From Kumtagia sp963839725 (GTDB lineage: Bacteria > Pseudomonadota > Alphaproteobacteria > Rhizobiales > Rhizobiaceae): a DNA stretch of 64,000 nt. How positions within the stretch are numbered: position 1 is the stretch's first letter; every line of letters begins with the position of its first letter. Positions 26,462 through 33,673 of this stretch are shown here, one piece after another. A program made the position numbers and the translations under genes. The stretch is from the NCBI GenBank assembly GCA_963839725.1, contig CAWIWT010000021.1, positions 1-64,000 on the forward strand, given 5' to 3'. Under the pieces are notes generated by a model, which was not told the DNA's origin, ran no database searches, and saw only the letters and a program-made list of their open reading frames with translations.

Positions 26462-26908
26462 CTACCTTGCTTCCAATTTTAAGTTTATCTCACCCTGATC
26501 CCCACCGTCCCAGTACTGTATCCGACTGGCATGCACCTTGATAAGAATAAGGCCTGGCGTATCGACCCCTTCAGGAAACCAACTCTGGAGACCGTTTGCC
26601 CAGTGAGCATCGAATGAAGAACGGTCTTTTATGAGGCTGGCCTCGCCCTGTATCGCAATGAACATTCCTGGACGGCCCTGAGTTTTTTCTCCGGTTAGCG
26701 TAAGGGAGACGTTGGCGTCCATTACGATATCGAGGATTTTCTTCGTGTCCTCGTAGCTGAAAAACCATGAATCGCCGTCGTATTCCACATCGCCGTTGTT
26801 GCTCATTGGCCTACTTGCAAGCTGGCCCCCTTCACTGCGAGTAGACAGCATGCAAAAATCGATCTCTCTCATCACCTCAGAGAGCTGTTCTAGAGTTATA
26901 GAGGTCAT
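26462..26908 (-). CDS. Pyridoxamine 5'-phosphate oxidase-like general stress protein
   Basis: A 148-residue protein from ATG at 26908 (AAGGA upstream). It has the split-barrel flavin-binding pattern of the general stress protein 26 group: REIDFCMLSTRSEGGQLASR, DGDSWFFSYEDTKKILDI, and RPGMFIAIQGEASLIKDR. Length fits the family. Such proteins bind FMN or related cofactors; the substrate is unknown. It diverges from the duplicated DUF3606 block. Confidence 0.8.
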   Translation of the reverse strand: MTSITLEQLSEVMREIDFCMLSTRSEGGQLASRPMSNNGDVEYDGDSWFFSYEDTKKILDIVMDANVSLTLTGEKTQGRPGMFIAIQGEASLIKDRSSFDAHWANGLQSWFPEGVDTPGLILIKVHASRIQYWDGGDQGEINLKLEAR

Positions 26909-26966
26909 GTAATTGTCCTTCTTTCTCAGCAAATCAGAAGAGCGCGATTTGCGCTCTTTGAGGAGC

Positions 26967-27296
26967 GCGGCTTCTACAGCCGACGTATGGAACTCGTCAA
27001 CATCGCGGACCAATACTCCAACGGGGATTCAGTTCCAAATTTCGGGAAGGCATTTGAACCTCAAGACCCCTTCTGCGTTGGTGCGCACGGGAACAACAAT
27101 CATCTGAGGAGAAATGGCAGACACCAAGACAACTCGCGGTCGGAGTCAGGATCGCGCGAAGGTAGCCAGCGGGCAGGATTACGAAGTGAAATATGAAGTC
27201 CACAAGACTGGGGCGAGCAAGCAAGAAGTCAAGTCGGCAGCAAAGTCTGGAGGCAACAGGCCGTAAAACGGTTGAGCAGAAACTAATGAAGTGAGT
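26967..27296 (+). repeat. Duplicated block, copy B (DUF3606 gene and its leader)
   Basis: High-identity counterpart of 13031-13360. The leader differs by scattered substitutions and small indels. The coding part has an extra G that shortens the protein. The GlsB part of the block is at 27332-27654. Confidence 0.85.
27114..27266 (+). CDS. DUF3606 small protein, C-terminally truncated copy
   Basis: The start at 27114 follows TGAGGAG. The first 47 residues match the copy at 13181 closely (QDRAKVASGQDYEVKYEVHK). An inserted G near 27258 and a C-to-T change then create an early stop, giving 50 instead of 59 residues and removing the KTVEQKLMK tail. The remaining nucleotides of the tail are still present downstream, so the truncation is recent or a sequence error. 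Confidence 0.65.
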   Translation: MADTKTTRGRSQDRAKVASGQDYEVKYEVHKTGASKQEVKSAAKSGGNRP

Positions 27297-27378
27297 TGCG
27301 CGTGATCCAAACGGAGGATTATTCGCAACTTCATTCAGTAGACAACAAGAGAGCTACGTGGAAAGCAGGGATATCTGA

Positions 27379-27654
27379 ATGGAAAACGAAGCCGCTGTAG
27401 GCTGGATCGCCGCGATAATAATCGGAGGCATCGCAGGGTGGCTCGCCGAGCAATTCATGAAGAGCAACATGGGCATGCTTATGAATATCGTGCTCGGCAT
27501 TGTGGGCGCTATTGTCGCTAACGCGCTTCTCGGCGTCTTCGGGATCGTATTGGGGGGGTGGCTTGGCTACCTCATCGCGGGCTTCATCGGGGCCTGCGTT
27601 CTCATCGCAATTGCGCGGATGTTTAGGCGAGGGCCGCCGGTTGCGCCACTGTGA
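27379..27654 (+). CDS. GlsB/YeaQ/YmgE family membrane protein, copy B
   Basis: The 91-residue product is identical to that of 13568-13843, with three membrane helices and the AAIIIGGIAGWLAEQ motif. Only synonymous differences occur in the last third. Identity at protein level with near-identical DNA points to recent duplication or gene conversion. Confidence 0.85.
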   Translation: MENEAAVGWIAAIIIGGIAGWLAEQFMKSNMGMLMNIVLGIVGAIVANALLGVFGIVLGGWLGYLIAGFIGACVLIAIARMFRRGPPVAPL

Positions 27655-28034
27655 ACGGCCGGCCCCACCTTACACATAGCTTAGTTGGCATTTTTGTCAG
27701 CGGACCCACTCCTCGCGGCAGCGAAGTTCCTGGCAACAAATTGCAACAAAGGCGATGAGATAGACGCCCAACGTCTTCGCTCCGGCGCAAGGCTAACCAC
27801 CAGGGTCGCTTGCTCACACAGCTTCAACCGCCGCTCGGCGTTCAGTAGCACTGTCAACTCCCCACGCGTCGGCTGAGTGCGAATAGCGAAAAGAGATCTC
27901 CCCGATTTTAGATTTCTACCAGGCACGCATTTCACAACTTGCGGTTCCGCGTCGTGAAAAGGTGCAAGCCCGTTGCGGTAGCGCCGCTCGCTGGGAAATT
28001 TGCGGGGGCCGCCCCTACCGCGGCCCGGTGGTTG
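27655..28034. other. Intergenic region, no gene recognised
   Basis: Open frames exist on both strands but lack ribosome sites and family resemblance. The region separates GlsB copy B from the convergent regulator at 28035. Confidence 0.3.
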
Positions 28035-28611
28035 TCACGCGCGAGCGACCACCACGACCGCACTGCATGCGCCGCGACCTTTCGGTCGGTAGCTGTGAGG
28101 GAACGTGGACTCGAAGTAAAGGGAGTCGCCCTCTGCGAGCTCGGTTTCACAGCCGTCCAGGGTCACAACCATCTGACCACGCACGACATAAATGAATTCG
28201 GGTCCCGCATGTGAGTGCGGGTTCGATTGCAAATGGAATTCGGCAAGATAGGCGTCCGTACGTCGATCAATCACCGGGTAGTCAAGGCTCTCGAAGAAAT
28301 AGGACGCAAATTCGCGGTCAGGATCGTTGGGCAGCCGTAGGCGATCTTGCTTGCGAACAACCGTCATCGACAGGCTTGGCCTTGTCCGCAAAGAACTGTT
28401 CTAGACCCACGTCGAATACCAAAGCGATTCGCAGCAGCGTCGGCAGCGGCGGGATCAGGATGCCTCTTTCGATCTTCGACAGGAGACCGGAGGAGAGCCC
28501 GCTGTGCTTGCCTAGTTGCACCAGACTAATGCCCTTCGCCAAGCGCAGGGCACGTATTCTGGGACCGATCGCATATTCCTGGAGCCGTGAAGCCAGAGTG
28601 TCAGAGAGCAT
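28035..28611 (-). pseudogene. XRE-cupin transcriptional regulator, frameshifted
   Basis: The start at 28611 (MLSDTLASRL) follows GGAGGA. The HTH_XRE domain reads IGPRIRALRLAKGISLVQLG and SGLLSKIERGILIPPLPTLL. Near 28380, in a linker after LEQFFADKAKP, the frame shifts. The cupin domain follows (HLQSNPHSHAGPEFIYVVRG, EGDSLYFESTFPHSYRP) with the expected His, His, Glu and His metal-ligand positions. Regulators with this architecture sense small metabolites through the cupin. One indel restores a protein of about 190 residues. Confidence 0.8.
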
Positions 28612-28785
28612 TTTTCGTTCCTCCTGAACCACAGGTCACATTCCTTGGGCCTTGTTTTATTGTAGAGAAATTTCAGTTTCATCTCACGAATTTGTGAGTT
28701 CTAAGAAAAGTGAGTTTCTCTACATGCACACTTGCCTGACTGGCGCCGTCAACCGGTTGTGTCTTTCAACCCCAAGGAGCATACG

Positions 28786-29286
28786 ATGAAGATGGAAATC
28801 ATGAACATCGCGGCAGCCGCCGCACTTGCCATTGGCATTGCAGCCTCGAGCACAATGGCCCGTGCGGCCGAGAAGGATATCGTGGATACCGCCGTAGGCG
28901 CGGGGCAGTTCAAGACGCTTGCGGCCGCTCTCGGCGCGGCGGGTCTCGTCGACACGCTGAAGGCTGCCGGGCCCTTCACGGTATTCGCACCGACGGATGC
29001 CGCCTTCGCGAAGCTGCCGGCCGGCACGGTTGAGAACCTACTCAAGCCCGAGAACAAGGATCAGCTGACGGCTGTCCTCACCTACCACGTCGTCGCCGGG
29101 AAGGTAATGGCTGCTGACGTCGTCAAGTTGTCGGAGGCAAAGACCGTGAACGGCGCGTCCGTGAAAATAGCCGTCCATGGCGACAAGGTTATGGCCAATG
29201 ATGCCACCGTCTCTGCCCCCGACGTGGCCGCGTCGAACGGCGTGATCCACATCATCGACACCGTGCTGCTGCCGCCGGCCAAGTAG
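28786..29286 (+). CDS. Secreted fasciclin-domain protein
   Basis: The start at 28786 has AAGGAG seven bases upstream. The 166-residue protein has a signal peptide (AAAAALAIGIAASSTMARA, cleavage before AEKD) and one fasciclin domain with both conserved boxes, GPFTVFAPTDAAFAKLPAGT and NGVIHIIDTVLLPP. Rhizobial members of this family affect adhesion and symbiosis. It is exported to the periplasm or surface. It precedes the tspO gene by 65 bases, with a strong hairpin between. Confidence 0.9.
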   Translation: MKMEIMNIAAAAALAIGIAASSTMARAAEKDIVDTAVGAGQFKTLAAALGAAGLVDTLKAAGPFTVFAPTDAAFAKLPAGTVENLLKPENKDQLTAVLTYHVVAGKVMAADVVKLSEAKTVNGASVKIAVHGDKVMANDATVSAPDVAASNGVIHIIDTVLLPPAK

Positions 29287-29300
29287 CGGCGGCACTCGAG

Positions 29301-29322
29301 GCCGCCGCCAATGGGCGGCGGC
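29301..29322 (+). terminator. GC-rich hairpin between fasciclin and tspO genes
   Basis: GCCGCCGCC (29301-29309) pairs with GGCGGCGGC (29314-29322) over a 4-base loop. It starts 15 bases after the fasciclin stop and has no T run. Confidence 0.5.
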
Positions 29323-29351
29323 TTCGACACCGAAAGAGGAGCAGTCTTCAC

Positions 29352-29852
29352 GTGACCAATGTAGTGCTCGCCATAATCATTGCGGTGGTGCCGGTCGCCG
29401 TCGCCGCTGTTGTCGGCAACCTCGCAACTATCCCGAACATTCCGACTTGGTATGCCACACTCTCGAAGCCGTTCTTCAATCCACCCAACTGGATTTTCGG
29501 GCCTGTCTGGACCCTTCTCTACGCAATGATGGCCTACGCCCTCTATCGGGTGCTGACTGCGGCGGAGCATCGGTGGCTCGCCCCGGCAGTTATGCTGTTT
29601 CTGATCCAGATTGCCCTCAACGCTGCATGGTCATGGGTCTTCTTTGCCGGACACAATCCTCGCGGTGGGCTGCTGACGATTATTGCGTTGTGGTTGGCGA
29701 TTGCGCTGACGGCCTTTTGCTTCTGGCAAATCGACCATGTGGCGAGCGCCCTGCTGTGGCCGTATCTCGCGTGGGTTACATTCGCGACGGTCCTCAACAT
29801 TGAGATTGTCCGCCTCAACCCCAGCCGAGTTCACAGGCAGCCCGAACCATGA
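29352..29852 (+). CDS. tspO: TspO/MBR family tryptophan-rich sensory protein
   Basis: GTG start at 29352 after AGAGGAG. The 166-residue protein has five membrane helices and conserved aromatic motifs: PTWYATLSKPFFNPPNWIFG, PVWTLLYAMMAYALYRV, and LNAAWSWVFF. TspO proteins bind porphyrins and cholesterol-like ligands in the membrane and affect stress and pigment regulation. The stop overlaps the next start (ATGA), so the two genes are coupled. Confidence 0.9.
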   Translation: MTNVVLAIIIAVVPVAVAAVVGNLATIPNIPTWYATLSKPFFNPPNWIFGPVWTLLYAMMAYALYRVLTAAEHRWLAPAVMLFLIQIALNAAWSWVFFAGHNPRGGLLTIIALWLAIALTAFCFWQIDHVASALLWPYLAWVTFATVLNIEIVRLNPSRVHRQPEP

Positions 29853-30370
29853 AGGCAGCGAGGCGAATGGTTACGATCGAGGTCAACGACGCCATGCAGC
29901 GCGGTTACCGCTACACACTTTCAGCGCGCACCGGAGGTGATTTCGATCCCGGATTTCGCCCCGAGCTTACGCCCAAGCAGATGTTGCAGCTCGGAGTCTT
30001 CGGCGGAAAATACATGACCGACACGACGGCCGAGTTTCCGGCCGACTGGTTCGTCGACGCAAAGCTCTCGCCTGCAAAGCGCGATATCTCGTTGAACTGT
30101 TTCAGGGTCGATGCCAGTCAGCCTCTTTCGGTCTGGCGCGCCAAAGGCTGGATCCATCCGGACGACCCGCGCGGATGGTTTCAGTGGTATTGCCGCTACT
30201 ACCTCGGCCGACGGGTCCCTGAGGAGGACGAGCGCCAGATCAGGCGCTGGAAGGCCATGCGGCGCCATCTTGCGCAAATCCGTCATGGCTGTGAGGCCGG
30301 CGACCTCCATTGCCGGCGACGGCAGCGACAGGCGCTGCTTCATTGGGCCTACGACAGCCGCAGGAGCTAA
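29849..30370 (+). CDS. Conserved hypothetical protein coupled to tspO
   Basis: A 173-residue protein coupled to tspO by ATGA. It contains GYRYTLSARTGGDFDPGFRP, ELTPKQMLQLGVFGGKYMTD, WIHPDDPRGWFQWYCRYYLG and RRVPEEDERQIRRWKAM. The dense aromatic and basic content and the pattern DPRGWFQWYCRYY recall a conserved family of unknown function found in proteobacteria. No signal peptide or membrane helix is visible, so it is likely cytoplasmic. Confidence 0.7.
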   Translation: MKAARRMVTIEVNDAMQRGYRYTLSARTGGDFDPGFRPELTPKQMLQLGVFGGKYMTDTTAEFPADWFVDAKLSPAKRDISLNCFRVDASQPLSVWRAKGWIHPDDPRGWFQWYCRYYLGRRVPEEDERQIRRWKAMRRHLAQIRHGCEAGDLHCRRRQRQALLHWAYDSRRS

Positions 30371-30371
30371 A

Positions 30372-30600
30372 CGGGCCGATACCTCCGCGCGAATGGTCCC
30401 TGGGCGGTCGTCACCGGCGCCTCCTCCGGTATCGTCCTGGCGATCGCGACCCGTTGGCGGAATTCGGTTTCGGTCTTGTCTGGCCCGGCGCGAGCCACAG
30501 CTTCAGCAACTCGCTCAAGGTCTCACGAACCGAAGGGTGCGTGATCAAACATCTCGATCGCTTCGAGCTCCTAGAGCCGCCGGACTCAATCGACCCGAGT
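30372..30600 (+). pseudogene. Short-chain dehydrogenase N-terminal remnant
   Basis: The plus strand encodes GPWAVVTGASSGIVLAIATR, the Rossmann nucleotide-binding motif (normally TGASSGIG), then in shifted frames AEFGFGLV and REPQLQQLAQGL. Nothing after about 30540 resembles the catalytic YxxxK half. It is a fragment of an SDR gene. Confidence 0.6.
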
Positions 30601-30826
30601 AGGACCAAATGAGCGATCGGTCCAGCGCGAAGCACACCCCAACTAGGAGATTAGCCGGTAACTACCACGCGATATGCCGGCTACCCGCATGTTTTTTAGC
30701 TGCCAATGGAACATAATTCGTTTCAACAGATTGGGGCGGCCTGAGGACCATAGCCTTAGCCATCGTTACGTGCGACTTCCCCGGCGCAAAACTGAAGGGG
30801 AGTGCATCTAAATCAGGAGTAATCAA

Positions 30827-31330
30827 ATGACTATCCAAAATATGAACGATCTCTTTTTGCACACACTCAAAGATATCTACTTTGCCGAGCATGAGATCAT
30901 CAAGGCTTTGCCGAAGATGTCGGAGAAGGCGACGTCGCCCGATCTGAAGCTTGCTTTTGACGAGCATCTCGCTGAAACCGAGCAGCATGTAGAGCGGCTG
31001 GAACAGGTGTTCGAACTAATCAATGAAAAGCCTTCCGGCGAAGAATGTCCCGCAATCGAAGGCATCATCGAGGAAGCTGAAGAACTCACGTCAGAGATTG
31101 AAGATACCAACACCCTTGATGCGGCTCTGATTGCCGCCGCTCAGGCAGTCGAGCATTACGAAATCACCAGATACGGCACCCTTGTATCATGGGCAGAGGA
31201 ACTCGGCCTTGGGGATGCGGCCGTTCTGCTAAGTGAAACCCTGGACGAAGAGCATGCAGCCGATATCAAGCTGACCGATCTGGGCGAGAGTCGGATAAAC
31301 GCCACTGCTGATCAAAATGAAGATGCCTAA
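30827..31330 (+). CDS. Ferritin-like DUF892 (YciE/YciF) protein
   Basis: A 167-residue all-helical protein from ATG at 30827 (CAGGAG upstream). It shows NDLFLHTLKDIYFAEHEIIK, then DEHLAETEQHVERLEQVFEL and AAQAVEHYEITRYGTLVSWA, the carboxylate- and His-rich helices of the DUF892 ferritin-like family, often stress-induced in enterobacteria and rhizobia. A GGAAC-N16-GATT sequence at 30708-30732 is a weak EcfG-type candidate, with the central G of the -10 changed. Confidence 0.85.
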   Translation: MTIQNMNDLFLHTLKDIYFAEHEIIKALPKMSEKATSPDLKLAFDEHLAETEQHVERLEQVFELINEKPSGEECPAIEGIIEEAEELTSEIEDTNTLDAALIAAAQAVEHYEITRYGTLVSWAEELGLGDAAVLLSETLDEEHAADIKLTDLGESRINATADQNEDA

Positions 31331-31431
31331 GGGCGGGCGGCGGCACCTGCCGGAATCATTGATTTATTATCTCAGATGTTCATACGCGCGCCGAGACCTG
31401 CTCGCTGCGCCCAGACCAAAGGTTTCACCTC

Positions 31432-32343
31432 ATGAGCGACATCTTGCAGCCTTCGGGCTCTCCCACTGCTATGGTTGATCTCGATACTCAAACCAACGCG
31501 ATTTTGTATAATAAGGTCAGCTGGGGCGCTATTTTTGCCGGCGTTGTCGTGGCTCTGATAACGCAGGTATTGCTGACGATGCTGGGCGCGGGGATCGGCG
31601 TGGCGACGCTGGATCCGGGCACTTCAGATAATCCCGCTGCGTCGACTTTCTCGATCGTTGCCGGCCTCTGGTATGTTCTTTCCGGCATATTGGCGGCGTA
31701 TGTTGGTGGCTATATTGCTGCTCGCATGTCCGGCAAAACAATCGCCACCGCCGGCGCATTGCACGGCCTGACAACTTGGGCGTTTACCACTCTATTGGTG
31801 CTTTACCTGCTCACGAGTACCGTCGGGTCGCTTGTCGGTGGAGTGTTCAGCGGTTTAACAACTGCCGTGGGCGGCGTTGGACAAACCGTAGCTCAAACTG
31901 CCGCTCCGATTATCGCCAGCTCCAATCCCCTTGACGCGCTGGAGTCTCAGGTGCGGGCAACTGGCACCGATCCTGAGGCGCTTAATAGTGCGGCAATAAA
32001 CGCTGTCCGCACGCTCGTCATGGGCGACGCCACGAGTGCCGACAATGCACGCCAACAGGCAGCGCAGGCGCTTGCCTCTGCACGCAGTATCCCAATCGAT
32101 CAAGCTACAGCGCGCGTCACGGAAATAGAGAAAGACTATCGCGCGAAACTCGATGAGGCCAAGCAGCAGGCGGTCGAAGCGGCCGACACTGCTGCATCGG
32201 TGGTCTCAACTGGGGCCTTGATGGCATTCGTTGCTTTGGTGCTCGGTGCCGCAGCCGGTTGGCTTGGCGGCCGCTCTGGTGTTGTGCATCCTGTGTTCGC
32301 AGACCGCGTCGTCCCGAGCCGAAAACGCTTCGGCGAAGTATAA
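31432..32343 (+). CDS. Membrane protein with central helical insert (PhnA-like of rhizobia)
   Basis: A 303-residue protein. Four membrane helices lie in the first 145 residues (WGAIFAGVVVALITQVLLTM; GGYIAARMSGKTIATAGALH) and one near the C-terminus (ALMAFVALVLGAAAGWLGGR). A soluble Ala-rich helical region at about 160-250 separates them. Homologues in rhizobia are annotated as PhnA-like, a name without functional support. It is probably an inner-membrane stress protein. Confidence 0.7.
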   Translation: MSDILQPSGSPTAMVDLDTQTNAILYNKVSWGAIFAGVVVALITQVLLTMLGAGIGVATLDPGTSDNPAASTFSIVAGLWYVLSGILAAYVGGYIAARMSGKTIATAGALHGLTTWAFTTLLVLYLLTSTVGSLVGGVFSGLTTAVGGVGQTVAQTAAPIIASSNPLDALESQVRATGTDPEALNSAAINAVRTLVMGDATSADNARQQAAQALASARSIPIDQATARVTEIEKDYRAKLDEAKQQAVEAADTAASVVSTGALMAFVALVLGAAAGWLGGRSGVVHPVFADRVVPSRKRFGEV

Positions 32344-32423
32344 TGTGGGCGAAGGACGCATCCGCCACTGGCGCGAGCTGTGGCACCGCCGTTGAGCTCT
32401 TGTTTGGGGAGATCTGCCTAACA

Positions 32424-32446
32424 CGGTGAGGTAAGATGCCTCACCG
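32424..32446. terminator. Bidirectional hairpin between convergent genes
   Basis: CGGTGAGG (32424-32431) and CCTCACCG (32439-32446) form a perfect 8-bp stem around a 7-base loop. It lies between the plus-strand membrane gene and the end of the minus-strand polysaccharide operon, whose stop codon falls in the stem. Confidence 0.65.
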
Positions 32447-33673
32447 CTGCAGTTTGATCGGTGACCGGGTTAACGGCGCGCAATCGGGTAGCAAAGATTT
32501 TTTGCGAACAATCGCGTCACGAACTAGCGAAGCAAAGCGTTCTGCCGATTGAGACCACGTCCAGTTTTGCAGCACAGTTTCGCGTGGGTGGAAGCTATCG
32601 ATATCGCTGAGCATTTCCTGCAATGCAACATGAAATAACTCCTCTACCGCGCTCCTGCCTGTGGCCGCAGTGATGTACTGCAGTCCGCAAGAAAGCCTCG
32701 CATTCGCCAGGACCGGTAGTCCCGCCAGCATGTACTCAGTCAAAATGGCTGGCGCGCCGTCATCGACGCCGCATACGACGCCTATGCGGGCGAGATTCAT
32801 CAGCCTATTGACTTCGGTGAATTCCACGCCCGGAGGGCCAACAAAATCCACAGAAAGACCAAGGTCTGCCACTCGAGCCCTAAGCGCCTCCCCGAGTTCG
32901 CCGTAGCCGCACACGCACAGCGCGCTTATGGTTCGCGGCAATTTAGCCAGCGCATTGAACAGCACCTCGTGTTTCTTGTAGGGTTGCGCTGCAGCCACAT
33001 AAACAACGTCGTAAACCTTCTGGATGCCCATTGGATAGAACGTTTCCGGCGAGGCGAACTCCGGACCGATAGGCATGACCGCAGTCAGCATATCAGGATG
33101 ACGTTTGTTGACTTCCTGTGACTGCCACTCGGCACCAGTAATGACGATGTCAAAATGGCGGCTGACGCTCTCAGGCACCCGCAGCGCCGGAGCATCAATC
33201 GAGTTGTAGACCCGGACGCTTTGAGCGCACGCCTTTAGAATAGCGTCATCCACACCAAGGCCCCAGACACATAGAATTTCCGGGGGTCCGAAAGCCGCGA
33301 GATGGCCGAGCATGTCAGCCGAGGAAAAAGGACGGATAAAAGGGTCATCGGGCCGAAATGACCGTCTGGTCAAAACCGGCGGCTCGAACGCATGTGGGGG
33401 TGGGGTCTGCTGCGACCAAAATGTCCAGATCTCCGCGGTATCGCAAAGGCCTTGCCTAACTGCCGAAAGCGGCAGCCGTTCGAGATAGCTCCCGACGACG
33501 TTAGGTAACGACAAGCGCTCCGTGCCGTCTGCAAAAGGCGGAGCGGGTCCACGTTCCCCCGCCAGCCAAGTGGAAGCAGCCTCATCCACTGAAGGTGTGT
33601 CACACGCGACGTTGCCCTCGCAGAAATCGCTGATGACGACAATGCGTCTTGCTCGCGAAGAGTCACGCTGCAT
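32441..33673 (-). CDS. Glycosyltransferase (GT-B fold)
   Basis: The likely start is ATG at 33673 (MQRDSSRARR), which overlaps the preceding gene by 11 bases; the frame is open further upstream only inside that gene. The 410-residue protein has a variable N-terminal half and a C-terminal nucleotide-sugar domain of GT4 type: YDVVYVAAAQPYKKHEVLFN, and MNLARIGVVCGVDDGAPAIL with the E of TEYMLAGLPVLANARLSCG. It is the last gene of the polysaccharide operon. The donor sugar cannot be told. Confidence 0.75.
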   Translation of the reverse strand: MQRDSSRARRIVVISDFCEGNVACDTPSVDEAASTWLAGERGPAPPFADGTERLSLPNVVGSYLERLPLSAVRQGLCDTAEIWTFWSQQTPPPHAFEPPVLTRRSFRPDDPFIRPFSSADMLGHLAAFGPPEILCVWGLGVDDAILKACAQSVRVYNSIDAPALRVPESVSRHFDIVITGAEWQSQEVNKRHPDMLTAVMPIGPEFASPETFYPMGIQKVYDVVYVAAAQPYKKHEVLFNALAKLPRTISALCVCGYGELGEALRARVADLGLSVDFVGPPGVEFTEVNRLMNLARIGVVCGVDDGAPAILTEYMLAGLPVLANARLSCGLQYITAATGRSAVEELFHVALQEMLSDIDSFHPRETVLQNWTWSQSAERFASLVRDAIVRKKSLLPDCAPLTRSPIKLQR

